Shown here: positions 22,587 to 30,088 of the stretch, piece after piece | How the letters are laid out: every line of letters starts with the position of its first letter | Numbering within the stretch: position 1 is the stretch's first letter | Notes under the pieces: model-generated | Told to the model about the DNA's origin: nothing | Seen by the model: the letters and a program-made list of their open reading frames with translations, nothing else | The model's database searches: none | NCBI GenBank assembly: GCA_002309805.1 | Contig: DBYJ01000050.1 | Coordinates: 1 to 30,164 of the forward strand | DNA: 30,164 nt | Direction of reading: 5' to 3' | DNA from: Bacteroidales bacterium UBA1189 | GTDB lineage: Bacteria; Bacteroidota; Bacteroidia; Bacteroidales; Bacteroidaceae | Translations under genes and position numbers: made by a program

Positions 22587-24113
22587 ATGAAACGGGTAAA
22601 CAACGCTTGCCGCCGGCTTCTTCTCCCTGCCTGTCTGCTCATCGTTTCCTCCTGCTCGAAGCAGGTGAGCCTGGATTGGTCGCAGGTACCCACATTCCGT
22701 TCTCCTCACAATCTTGAGCTGTCCTCGTCCTCTTTCTATTTCGGTGATGGTCAGGGGGGAACGAAGACGCTGACAATCTATGCCAATACCTCGTGGGAGG
22801 TAACCAACCTTCCCGACTGGCTGACGGCTGACACGCTGAAAGGGACAGGCGATGCCTCCGTCTCGCTTACCTGCAAGGCCAACCCGTCGTTTACGAGTGC
22901 GCGCTACGCGACGTTTGAAATCCGTTCAGTAGAGGAAGACTGGGATTATGCTGTTTCCGTCATTGTGTCGCAGGCGAAGTCTTTGCAAATTATTTCTTCC
23001 GATACTTCGGAGGTCACGTTCAAGTATATGGAAGGACGGCAGGTCCTGCCCGTCACAAGCAATACGGAGGATTGGACCATCTCGGTGTCGCCGGTTGAAA
23101 AGGGAGAACCGACAGACTGGCTTTCTGTAGCGAAGAGCGACGACAACAAGGCGGTTGAAATATCTGTCCCTCTGAATATGGAAGGCAGGAGAATGGCATA
23201 TGTGGTGCTGAAGACAAAAGATTCGGAAGCGAAAATAACTGTTACCCAGAAATCCCCGTTGGACATCATCCCGACTGAAGTGTCTTTTTCTTATGAAGAA
23301 GGAATATACAGGACGATACGCGTTGATACAGAAATCCCGTTTGAAATAATCAACGTGTTCGACTGGCTGACGGTAACTAATGTCAGCGAAAAAGGTTTTA
23401 CGCTCACAGCATCTCAGAATCTGTCCTTTGAGCGTACGGCCATAATCAGCGTTCGGGCGACGGAACAGTCGCCCGTCCGTATCAGTCGGGAGTTAACCGT
23501 TTATCAGGAGGATCCATATTATGGTCATGCTTTCGTTGACCTTGGCCTGCCCTCCGGTCTCCTCTGGGCTACCTGCAATGTGGGCGCCGATTCTCCCGGG
23601 GACTATGGCAATTACTATGCCTGGGGCGAGACGAGAACGAAGGAAGAGTATTCATGGGAGACGTATATATTCCATAGAAGCGGAGATTCGCGTGACAACC
23701 TGAGGTTTTCCAAATACAACTACGATGACAACATATGCGTTCTCGACCCTGAGGACGATATTGCCCATGTGGACTGGGGCGGTATCTGGCGCATACCCAC
23801 TAAAGAGGAGTGGGACGAACTCATGTACTATTGCTCCTGGACGTGGACGGCCCAGGGCGATCACTATGGATATAAGGTGACAAGGGGCCGCAACTCCATC
23901 TTCCTGCCCGCCGCGGGTATTCGTTCCGATACACTTCTCTACATTGTCGATTCCTTTGGCTATATCTACGGCCACTATTGGGCGAGTACGATCCCCCCGG
24001 CCACCTATAAGGATCTGGCAGATAGCTTCGAATTTTTTTCAGCCGTTCCTCCTTCCATGTGTTTGTGGTCCGACCGCTGTGCCGGTCGGTCTGTCCGGCC
24101 CGTTTGCCCGTAG
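22587..24113 (+). CDS. BACON-repeat lipoprotein with C-terminal FISUMP domain
   Basis: This 508-residue lipoprotein has lipobox VSSC (C23). Three BACON-like beta-sandwich repeats follow (roughly 40-130, 132-226 and 228-312), each with a 'W...W/WLT' pattern (SWEVTNLPDWLTADTLKG, DWTISVSPVEKGEPTDWLSV, PFEIINVFDWLTV). From about 316 comes a Fibrobacter succinogenes major paralogous (FISUMP) domain: FVDLGLPSGLLWATCNVGA, GNYYAWGET, GGIWRIPTKEEWDELM, then CAGRSVRPVC near the end. BACON domains often bind carbohydrate or mucin and FISUMP domains are surface modules of unknown role. It is probably a surface binding protein, perhaps tied to the neighbouring xylan cassette. Function inferred from domains only. 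Confidence 0.85.
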   Translation: MKRVNNACRRLLLPACLLIVSSCSKQVSLDWSQVPTFRSPHNLELSSSSFYFGDGQGGTKTLTIYANTSWEVTNLPDWLTADTLKGTGDASVSLTCKANPSFTSARYATFEIRSVEEDWDYAVSVIVSQAKSLQIISSDTSEVTFKYMEGRQVLPVTSNTEDWTISVSPVEKGEPTDWLSVAKSDDNKAVEISVPLNMEGRRMAYVVLKTKDSEAKITVTQKSPLDIIPTEVSFSYEEGIYRTIRVDTEIPFEIINVFDWLTVTNVSEKGFTLTASQNLSFERTAIISVRATEQSPVRISRELTVYQEDPYYGHAFVDLGLPSGLLWATCNVGADSPGDYGNYYAWGETRTKEEYSWETYIFHRSGDSRDNLRFSKYNYDDNICVLDPEDDIAHVDWGGIWRIPTKEEWDELMYYCSWTWTAQGDHYGYKVTRGRNSIFLPAAGIRSDTLLYIVDSFGYIYGHYWASTIPPATYKDLADSFEFFSAVPPSMCLWSDRCAGRSVRPVCP

Positions 24114-24136
24114 GATTTCTGTTTCTTAAATCATAG

Positions 24137-24174
24137 TTGAGTTTTTCTTTAATCACAGCTGTGATTTAACTCAA
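24137..24174 (+). terminator. Palindromic hairpin after the BACON/FISUMP gene
   Basis: The core AATCACAG-CTGTGATT (24151-24166) is a perfect palindrome. Outer arms TTGAGTT (24137-24143) and AACTCAA (24168-24174) extend it. It is a transcript-end hairpin or a two-fold-symmetric protein-binding site. Confidence 0.5.
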
Positions 24175-24205
24175 ATCAGTCATAAGATTTGGGGTGAAAC
24201 GGGAG

Positions 24206-24235
24206 GCCATTTTTCCATATGAAGAATGGCTTTTT
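24206..24235 (+). terminator. Intrinsic terminator with T-run
   Basis: GCCATTTTTC (24206-24215) and GAAGAATGGC (24221-24230) form a 10-bp stem with one T-G pair and a CATAT loop, followed by TTTTT (24231-24235). This is a good intrinsic terminator separating the BACON/FISUMP gene from the mannan operon. Confidence 0.8.
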
Positions 24236-24286
24236 CTGTCGTACGTAAAAGGCTCGTTATCTGTGCGGAATCAAAGGATAGGAAAT

Positions 24287-24387
24287 TTTCATCGCAATGG
24301 TTAAATGTTTTCATCGCAATGAAAGATTCTTTTCATTGCAATGATTAAATGTTTTCACTGCAATGAAAGATTCTTTTCATCGCAATG
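24287..24387. repeat. Five 22-bp-spaced palindromes upstream of the mannan operon
   Basis: TTTCAYYGCAATG copies begin at 24287, 24309, 24331, 24353 and 24375, exactly 22 bp apart. Copy 3 belongs to the near-perfect palindrome TTTCATTGCAATGA; the others differ by C/T. The 9-nt spacers alternate between a TTAAATGT type and AAAGATTCT. Since 22 bp is two helical turns, all copies face one side of the DNA. The array ends about 120 bp before the mannan promoter. Confidence 0.8.
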
Positions 24388-24479
24388 AAAAAACGGTATT
24401 CTTTGATATTGTCATTCTTCCGTTAAGGCTTTTTCTTATCTGGGGAAAAAACGACATGGTGGTATCGCAAAAGAAAGAC

Positions 24480-24516
24480 TTTTCTGAGGAGAATTGAAAA
24501 AAAAGTATTATCTTTG
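24480..24516 (+). promoter_or_regulatory. Promoter of the mannan operon
   Basis: TATCTTTG at 24509-24516 is a perfect -7 box followed by CAGC. The -33 side (TTTTCTG near 24480) is weak, which suggests dependence on an activator. It lies 30 bp before the GH26 start. Confidence 0.65.
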
Positions 24517-24545
24517 CAGCAAAATAGAGATAAAAAGAAAATAAC

Positions 24546-25658
24546 ATGAAAAAGATTGCTATTTGTTTGACAATGATAGGGGCTGTGCTGCTGACGGCGT
24601 GCGGCCCGAAAAAGAGTGAGCCTGCACGTAGTGCGGAGGCTCAGGCAATGCTTGCTAAGATGAAGGCTATTGCCGATGGACACAAGGTGATGTTTGGCCA
24701 TCAGGACGATACGGTTTATGGCCATGCATGGCAGGGCATCAAGGATGCTGATGCTTCGTCGGAGGGTCGTTCAGACACGAAGGAGGTTTGTGGTGACTAT
24801 CCCGCAGTCATCGGTTTCGACTTGGGACATTTGGAGTTGGGACACCCCAAGAACCTCGACGGTGTGCCCTTCGACAAGATGCGTCGAGAAATTCTTGCCC
24901 AGTATGAGCGAGGGGGTATCGTGACGTTGTCTTGGCACCTCGACAATCCTCTTACGGGTGGTGATGCGTGGGACTTCCACGACAAGGGTACGGCAGCATC
25001 TATATTACCCGATGGTAAGCTGCATGAGGAATTCCTCACTCGTCTGGGACGTGTGGCAGACTTCCTTGCATCCCTCAAAACTGCTGACGGCACACTTGTT
25101 CCCGTGTTGTTCCGTCCTTGGCACGAGCACACGGGCAGCTGGTTCTGGTGGGGACAGGAGATATGCACCACCGAGCAGTACAAGGCCTTGTGGCGTATGA
25201 CCTACGATTTTATGCAGAAGCGTGGGCTGACAAATCTGCTGTGGGCCTATAGTCCAGGTTCCGAGCCAAAGAATCAGGATGAGTATTTCGAGCGCTATCC
25301 GGGCGATGATATCGTGGATGTGCTGGGCTTCGACACCTATCAGGGACGCAACCGCGATGGCTATATGGAAACGATGAAGCGCAGCCTGGACGTCCTCGTG
25401 GAGGCAGCTAAATCGCATGATAAGGTGGCAGCCGTCACGGAAACAGGCTTCGAGGGGACTCCTGACCCCACTTGGTGGACGGGCACGCTACTTCCCGCCT
25501 TGGGCGATGCTCCCGTAGCCTACGTGCTTGTTTGGCGTAATGCTTGGGATAGGGAGACGCACCACTACGGCATCTATCCTGGGCATGAGTCCGAAGCCGA
25601 CTTCATGGAGTTCTACAACAATCCCCGTACCGTGTTTGCAAAAGATATTAGGAAATGA
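24546..25658 (+). CDS. GH26 beta-mannanase lipoprotein
   Basis: This 370-residue lipoprotein has signal MKKIAICLTMIGAVL and lipobox LTAC (C19). GH26 hallmarks: KVMFGHQDDTVYGHAW, PAVIGFDLGHLELG, GIVTLSWHLDNP and VLFRPWHEHTGSWFWWG with acid/base E194. NLLWAYSPGS and DVLGFDTYQG follow, and VTETGFEG contains the nucleophile E299. The enzyme cuts beta-1,4-mannan or mannooligosaccharides, probably to mannobiose, at the cell surface or in the periplasm. Related Bacteroides and Prevotella operons have GH26 followed by GH130. The stop overlaps the GH130 start by 4 bp. Family certain; exo or endo mode not determined. Confidence 0.94.
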   Translation: MKKIAICLTMIGAVLLTACGPKKSEPARSAEAQAMLAKMKAIADGHKVMFGHQDDTVYGHAWQGIKDADASSEGRSDTKEVCGDYPAVIGFDLGHLELGHPKNLDGVPFDKMRREILAQYERGGIVTLSWHLDNPLTGGDAWDFHDKGTAASILPDGKLHEEFLTRLGRVADFLASLKTADGTLVPVLFRPWHEHTGSWFWWGQEICTTEQYKALWRMTYDFMQKRGLTNLLWAYSPGSEPKNQDEYFERYPGDDIVDVLGFDTYQGRNRDGYMETMKRSLDVLVEAAKSHDKVAAVTETGFEGTPDPTWWTGTLLPALGDAPVAYVLVWRNAWDRETHHYGIYPGHESEADFMEFYNNPRTVFAKDIRK

Positions 25659-26845
25659 AATCTTTCAACGAACGAGTGGCAGAGTTGTTTGCTGCACACG
25701 AAGCTTTGATTTGTCGTCCGAACGAGCCTGTGGAGGGTGGAAACGGCATCGTCACACGATATAAACACCCTATTTTGACGGCAGAGCATACCCCTGTCTT
25801 CTGGCGCTACGACTTGGACGAGCGCACGAATCCCCTGCTGCTTGAGCGCATCGGCATGAATGCCGCGTTCAACAGCGGCGCCATCAAGTGGAACGGCAAG
25901 TACCTGCTTGTCGTCCGTGTGGAGGGCGCCGACCGAAAATCGTTTTTTGCTGTGGCCGAGAGCCCTAACGGAGTCGATAACTTCCGCTTCTGGGACTATC
26001 CCGTCACCATGCCCGAGGATACCATCCCGGCTACAAACATCTACGACATGCGCCTGACGGCACACGAGGACGGCTGGGTGTATGGTATCTTCTGTGCCGA
26101 GCGTCACGACGACACAGCTCCCGCTGGCGACCTCTCGTCGGCTACGGCAACAGCCGCCATCTGCCGCACGAAAGACTTCAAGACATGGCAGCGTCTGCCC
26201 GACCTCAAGACGCGCACCCAGCAGCGGAACGTGGTGTTGCACCCTGAGTTTGTGAACGGCAAGTATGCCCTTTACACCCGTCCGCAGGATGGTTTTATTG
26301 ACGCAGGCGAAGGCGGAGGTATCGGCTGGGCTTTGATAGATGACATCACGCACGCAGAAGTAAAGAACGAGACGATCATCGACCCGCGCCATTATCACAC
26401 CATCAAGGAGGTGAAAAACGGCGAGGGGCCTCACCCCATCAAGACTCCGCAGGGCTGGCTCCATCTGGCACATGGCGTGCGTGGTTGTGCGGCAGGCCTG
26501 CGCTATGTGCTCTACATGTATATGACGGCACTCGACGACCCCACACGGGTGATTGCTTCGCCTGCCGGGTATTTCATGGCGCCAGTAGGTGATGAGCGTA
26601 TAGGCGATGTCTCTAACGTCTTGTTTACCAATGGCTGGATTGCCGACGAGGATGGCAAGGTGTTCATCTATTATGCCTCCAGCGATACGCGGATGCACGT
26701 GGCAACATCAACGGTTGAAAAACTCGTCGATTACTGTATGAATACCCCTGCGGATGGCTTAACTACAGCTTCATCTGTAGAAACGCTGAAGGCGCTGATA
26801 GATAAGAATATGAGGTTAATTGGCAAATTAGGAATTAGAAAATAG
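25655..26845 (+). CDS. GH130 4-O-beta-mannosylglucose phosphorylase
   Basis: This is a 396-residue cytoplasmic protein without signal peptide. It shows the MGP-type GH130 pattern: NGIVTRYKHPILTAEHTPVFWRYDLD, GMNAAFNSGAI and YLLVVRVEG, then IPATNIYDMRLTAHEDGW with catalytic Asp D131. QQRNVVLHPEF, GEGPHPIKTPQGWLHLAHGVRG and a final DGKVFIYYASSDTRMHVATS follow. D131 falls at the same number as in the Bacteroides fragilis enzyme. The reaction splits mannosylglucose with phosphate into mannose 1-phosphate and glucose. It needs mannobiose to be epimerised first, but no epimerase gene is in the window. It is translationally coupled to GH26 (4-bp overlap) and followed by a symporter. Confidence 0.93.
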   Translation: MKSFNERVAELFAAHEALICRPNEPVEGGNGIVTRYKHPILTAEHTPVFWRYDLDERTNPLLLERIGMNAAFNSGAIKWNGKYLLVVRVEGADRKSFFAVAESPNGVDNFRFWDYPVTMPEDTIPATNIYDMRLTAHEDGWVYGIFCAERHDDTAPAGDLSSATATAAICRTKDFKTWQRLPDLKTRTQQRNVVLHPEFVNGKYALYTRPQDGFIDAGEGGGIGWALIDDITHAEVKNETIIDPRHYHTIKEVKNGEGPHPIKTPQGWLHLAHGVRGCAAGLRYVLYMYMTALDDPTRVIASPAGYFMAPVGDERIGDVSNVLFTNGWIADEDGKVFIYYASSDTRMHVATSTVEKLVDYCMNTPADGLTTASSVETLKALIDKNMRLIGKLGIRK

Positions 26846-26870
26846 GAATTTCAGTTTTCTGTCTTATCGT

Positions 26871-28256
26871 ATGGCAACACTTAGAGAGAAAATCGGCTAT
26901 GGCTTTGGCGATATGGCATCATCGTCGTTCTGGAAAGTCTTTTCTTATTACCTTCCGTTCTTCTATGCCAACATCTTTGGACTCAGTTTAGTAGATGCGG
27001 GTTTGCTTATGTTGATTACTCGCGTCTGGGATGCTGTTTCTGATCCGATGATGGGCATTATCGCAGATCGTACACACACGCGCTGGGGCAAGTATCGTCC
27101 TTATCTGTTGTGGATTGCAGCTCCATTCAGTATTTGCGGCATTTTGCTTTTCACTACTCCCGACTGGGGCTATGCTGCCAAACTTGTGTGGGCATATGTC
27201 ACCTATATCCTGATGATGACAATTTATACGGCTATCAACGTGCCGTATGGCTCGATGCTTGGTGTTATGACGGACAATTCGAAGGAGAAGACGGTGTTCT
27301 CGTCTTTCCGTATGTTCTTTGCCTACACGGGCTCCTTCATCAGTTTGCTCATCTGGGAGCCGCTCTGTGGCGCGCTGGGCGGCTATGACACGGCTAAGGG
27401 ATGGCAGGGTGCTATGATATGCATTTCATGTGGCGTGTTTGTGCTCTTCATTCTCTGCTTCCTCCTCACAAAGGAACACCTCCATACCGTGTCGAAAGTG
27501 TCTGTAGGCAGCGACCTGAAGATGTTGGTGCACAACAAGCCATGGTGGCTGATGATTGGCGCCGCCCTTTGCAGCAACCTGTTCAATACCGTCAGAGGCT
27601 CTACGGTTGCCTTCTTCTTTGCTGATGTACTGGGCACAAAATATGCCTTATCCATCCCCGCCCTCGGCATCAGTTTCCTGCTTTTTGCTGGATTATTCCT
27701 TACTATCGGAGAAATCAGCAACATGGTGGGTGTGGCACTTGCTGTTCCTATTACCAATAAGCTGGGTAAGAAGTCAACGTTCATCATGGTTAACATCTGT
27801 CTTATTGTGTTGAGCGTGATGTTCTTCTTTATCCCCGTAACCAATGGCGGAGTGTGGGCGATGCTTGTCCTTCAGGTGATTATCAGCATCTTTACGGGCA
27901 TCCAAAGCCCACTTGTCTGGAGCATGTATGCCGATGTGAGCGACTATGCAGAACTCAAGTACAAGACGGCATCGACAGGTCTTATTTTCTCGTCGGCCTC
28001 TATGGCACAGAAGTTTGGCGGTGCTGTAGGTGGTGCCGCTGTAACTTGGCTTCTGGCTGCCTGCGGCTATGTTGCCAATGCCGAGGCGGGTTTCACTCAA
28101 CCCGATAGCGCTATTACTTGTCTGAAGATGCTTATGAGCTTTATTCCCGCTCTCGTTTCTGTGCTTGCAGTTGTTGTCACCTATTTCTATCCGCTTACAA
28201 CAAAACGTATCGCAGAAATCAACGAACAACTGAAGCTTGTACGTAGTGAAGAATAG
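26871..28256 (+). CDS. GPH-family symporter of the mannan operon
   Basis: This is a 461-residue 12-segment MelB-like symporter. It contains EKIGYGFGDMASSSFWK, RVWDAVSDPMMGIIADRTHTRWGKYRPYLLW, NVPYGSMLGVMTDNSKEKT near residue 125 and SMYADVSDYAELKYKTASTG near 345. It sits 25 bp after GH130 and 15 bp before the SGNH gene, so it is inside the mannan operon. It probably imports mannobiose or related disaccharides with a cation, in line with the B. fragilis mannan operon. It is clearly distinct from the symporter at 17489 and may have arisen by separate descent. Substrate is inferred from context. Confidence 0.9.
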   Translation: MATLREKIGYGFGDMASSSFWKVFSYYLPFFYANIFGLSLVDAGLLMLITRVWDAVSDPMMGIIADRTHTRWGKYRPYLLWIAAPFSICGILLFTTPDWGYAAKLVWAYVTYILMMTIYTAINVPYGSMLGVMTDNSKEKTVFSSFRMFFAYTGSFISLLIWEPLCGALGGYDTAKGWQGAMICISCGVFVLFILCFLLTKEHLHTVSKVSVGSDLKMLVHNKPWWLMIGAALCSNLFNTVRGSTVAFFFADVLGTKYALSIPALGISFLLFAGLFLTIGEISNMVGVALAVPITNKLGKKSTFIMVNICLIVLSVMFFFIPVTNGGVWAMLVLQVIISIFTGIQSPLVWSMYADVSDYAELKYKTASTGLIFSSASMAQKFGGAVGGAAVTWLLAACGYVANAEAGFTQPDSAITCLKMLMSFIPALVSVLAVVVTYFYPLTTKRIAEINEQLKLVRSEE

Positions 28257-28271
28257 TAAAAAAACTATAGA

Positions 28272-29027
28272 ATGATTAGAAGATTTTTTCATCCTTCTTT
28301 GGCGTGCTTTTTTGTAGGAGCTTATGTAATCTTTCTATTAATAGCATGTAGTGAATCTGAGCCTTTAAACTTTGGCTGTGATGGAGATAGCATAACCTCT
28401 GGTGACCAATGGTCAGCAACGTTTGTTGCGGACCTTGGTTGTGCCACACACCATAATGTAGGTGTAGGTACGGCAACGTGGGCGTCGCATGACGACACTC
28501 AGGAATATGGCTCGGCAGATTACCTTGGTATCTCTTGGGGGTGGCTGCCGACAACGGATTCGATAGAACTGCGTAAGCGCCACAACAACTGCGCCCCAGT
28601 CCATATTCAGAAATTTATTGCCGAAGTAGATGCAGGAGAATATCCTGCACCCGACCTTTTCGGCTTCGCTATGGGAACCAACGATACGGACCTCGATGCT
28701 ATGGTGGAGGGGGCTGTGTACTCCATAAAGGCCATTAAGAAACGCTTTCCGAAATGTAAGGTTTTCGTCTGCACTCCTATCCAAACGGGTAATCCTGAAC
28801 ATAATGCCATCAATCGTAAGAAAATAGAACGTCTGCAGGAAGTCTGCAGTCAGTTTAAGGTCCCCCTCATTGATTGCTACAATGGGGTGGGCATTCGTGA
28901 AGAAGATGAACGTCCCTTCGCCCCAGGAAAGTATCTGCGTGATGGCCTTCATCCCGATAAACCTGGACAGGAACTGATGGGACATTATATCGCTGCCGAG
29001 GTGAAAAGGATTTTCAAATTAAAATAG
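28272..29027 (+). CDS. SGNH/GDSL-type esterase lipoprotein
   Basis: This 251-residue lipoprotein has lipobox LIAC (C26). The SGNH signature is complete: GDSIT (nucleophile S40), GVGTATWASHDD with the block-II Gly region, MGTNDTDLD with the oxyanion Asn, and DGLHPD with catalytic D224 and H227. SGNH enzymes act as esterases. In a mannan operon the likely substrate is an acetyl group on mannan or glucomannan, but this is inference from position. It is the fourth gene of the operon, 15 bp after the symporter. No terminator was recognised between it and the tmRNA promoter. Confidence 0.88.
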   Translation: MIRRFFHPSLACFFVGAYVIFLLIACSESEPLNFGCDGDSITSGDQWSATFVADLGCATHHNVGVGTATWASHDDTQEYGSADYLGISWGWLPTTDSIELRKRHNNCAPVHIQKFIAEVDAGEYPAPDLFGFAMGTNDTDLDAMVEGAVYSIKAIKKRFPKCKVFVCTPIQTGNPEHNAINRKKIERLQEVCSQFKVPLIDCYNGVGIREEDERPFAPGKYLRDGLHPDKPGQELMGHYIAAEVKRIFKLK

Positions 29028-29107
29028 GAGGTTGTTTCACTTTTTGAGGCTTGAGGATAGAAAACACACGTTTTTTCTTGTAGGAAAAATAAAAAAAACA
29101 TTTTTGT

Positions 29108-29138
29108 TTTGTTCTTCCTTAATTTTGCGCTACCTTTG
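29108..29138 (+). promoter_or_regulatory. Bacteroidetes-type promoter upstream of tmRNA
   Basis: TTTG (29108-29111) and TACCTTTG (29131-29138) are separated by 19 bp, an excellent match. Transcription would start near 29145, leaving a leader of about 145 nt before the mature tmRNA 5' end. Confidence 0.75.
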
Positions 29139-29155
29139 CCGCGCAAACAAATCTT

Positions 29156-29289
29156 GGGGTTGGCTTCACCTTCCCCTTGTTCGCTCGGCAAACGAAAACA
29201 AGTTTCCCTTGCGCTCATCGGGGTTGGCTTCACCTTCCCCTTGTTCGCTCGGCAAACGGAAACAAGTTTCCTTTGCGTTCACTCACATC
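29156..29289 (+). repeat. Tandem duplication in the tmRNA leader
   Basis: Two copies of a GGGGTTGGCTTCACC unit start at 29156 (64 bp) and 29220 (70 bp). They are nearly identical through GTTCGCTCGGCAAACG and AACAAGTTTCC, with a 6-nt difference near the end. The third GGGGTTG, at 29290, is the tmRNA 5' end itself. Confidence 0.8.
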
Positions 29290-29687
29290 GGGGTTGACCG
29301 GTTTTGACAGCGGGCAGAAGAGGTATGTAAGCATGCAGTGCGTTGACAGGTAGCACTTAAATATCATCGGTCGACAATTAATTGGCGAAAACAACTACGC
29401 TCTCGCTGCTTGATTGAAGTATAGTAGATCACTGGCTTAATCTCGGCACAAGGTGCTGAGACGAGACATCACCCGGAAGCTCTCGTCCCGAAGCTCGTCG
29501 ACAAGGTGGTGCAGGAAAATCGGGAATCGCCTGCGGAGGCCTCGCTCCAACGGTTAAACTTTTTCGAGGATAAGGCATCGGTTGGCCGCCCTGCGCCTGC
29601 CGCTGCTCGAAAACCAATGCAGGGATAAGCATGTAGAAAGCATATGGCTTCCTCGTTTGGACGAGGGTTCGACTCCCTCCAGCTCCA
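29290..29687 (+). ncRNA. ssrA: tmRNA (SsrA)
   Basis: The acceptor stem pairs GGGGTTG (29290-29296) with CAGCTCC (29680-29686), with discriminator A at 29687. The T-arm is GAGGGTTCGACTCCCTC. The tag reading frame GGC GAA AAC AAC TAC GCT CTC GCT GCT TGA (29384-29413) encodes GENNYALAA, the Bacteroidetes-type tag. The intervening GC-rich stretches fit the pseudoknots. The genomic DNA has CCCC rather than CCA after the discriminator, so CCA must be added by the cell. tmRNA rescues stalled ribosomes and marks the unfinished protein for degradation. No smpB is seen in the window. Confidence 0.97.
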
Positions 29688-29702
29688 CCCCGAAGACACG
29701 TT

Positions 29703-29732
29703 CAGGCCCGGCAAACACCGGGCCTGACGTCA
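29703..29732 (+). terminator. Terminator of the tmRNA gene
   Basis: CAGGCCCGG (29703-29711), loop CAAACA, CCGGGCCTG (29718-29726). A stable 9-bp GC stem 16 nt after the tmRNA end, followed by ACGTCATTTGTT. Confidence 0.8.
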
Positions 29733-29924
29733 TTTGTTAAAGGTTAAACGATAAACTCTCGGCTCCACAGCGTCAGACGCTGTGCCGACAGAATCAAACG
29801 CTGTGCCGACAGAATCAAACGCTACGCTAATAGAATCAAACGCTGCACCGATAGAATCAAACGTTGCTCCGTTAGCATCAAACGCGGCATTCTCGACCTC
29901 GCCCGAAGCCTCCGTTCCATCCAT
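29730..29924 (-). CDS. Possible short repeat-encoded peptide (doubtful)
   Basis: A 64-codon frame on the minus strand (start at 29924, stop at 29730-29732) is built almost entirely from the 21-bp array, giving AFDSVGT-like seven-residue repeats. The opening is MDGTEASGEVENAAFD. No signal peptide, homologous family or promoter is evident. It may be an open frame forced by the repeat period of seven codons. I give it low confidence as a real gene. Confidence 0.2.
   Translation of the reverse strand: MDGTEASGEVENAAFDANGATFDSIGAAFDSISVAFDSVGTAFDSVGTASDAVEPRVYRLTFNK
29773..29898. repeat. Six 21-bp tandem units after the tmRNA gene
   Basis: TCAAACGCTGTGCCGACAGAA-type units start at 29773, 29794, 29815, 29836, 29857 and 29878. 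The 5' head TCAAACG is nearly constant and the rest varies. The period is 21 bp but the sequence is unlike the GCCTGCTCT family elsewhere in the window. Confidence 0.85.
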
Positions 29925-30088
29925 TGTGACATGAACTGAGTCTTTTTTTGCACAAACACCCCAAATACTTACCTTTTCGGTTGCAAATGGTTTTATATTA
30001 ATGTGTTAGGATAGGTAGGTGTTTGTGAAACACTTACCTAACACCTACCTGACACCTTGAATTGCACCCCAAATGTTGGAAACAAAGA
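29899..30088. other. Gene-free tract with overlapping alternative hairpins
   Basis: AGGTAGGTGTTT (30013-30024) can pair with AAACACTTACCT (30028-30039), 11 of 12 positions around a GTG loop. Its inner part can pair instead with AACACCTACC (30040-30049). The two folds exclude each other. No gene is supported here; an ATG at 30073 meets a stop after ten codons. Confidence 0.55.

Noticed and set aside
24287..24387. A CRISPR array
   Set aside because: The repeated unit is 13 bp with 9-nt spacers that alternate between two types; CRISPR spacers are longer and unique, and no cas gene is present.
25613..26698. A 361-codon minus frame opposite the GH130 gene
   Set aside because: The + strand encodes a complete GH130 enzyme with its catalytic Asp; the minus frame has no recognisable features.
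29429..29714. Minus-strand protein frames over the tmRNA
   Set aside because: The + strand holds a full tmRNA with tag frame, acceptor stem and T-arm; the frames are chance.
29773..29898. A CRISPR array
   Set aside because: Units are directly adjacent without unique spacers and there are no cas genes.
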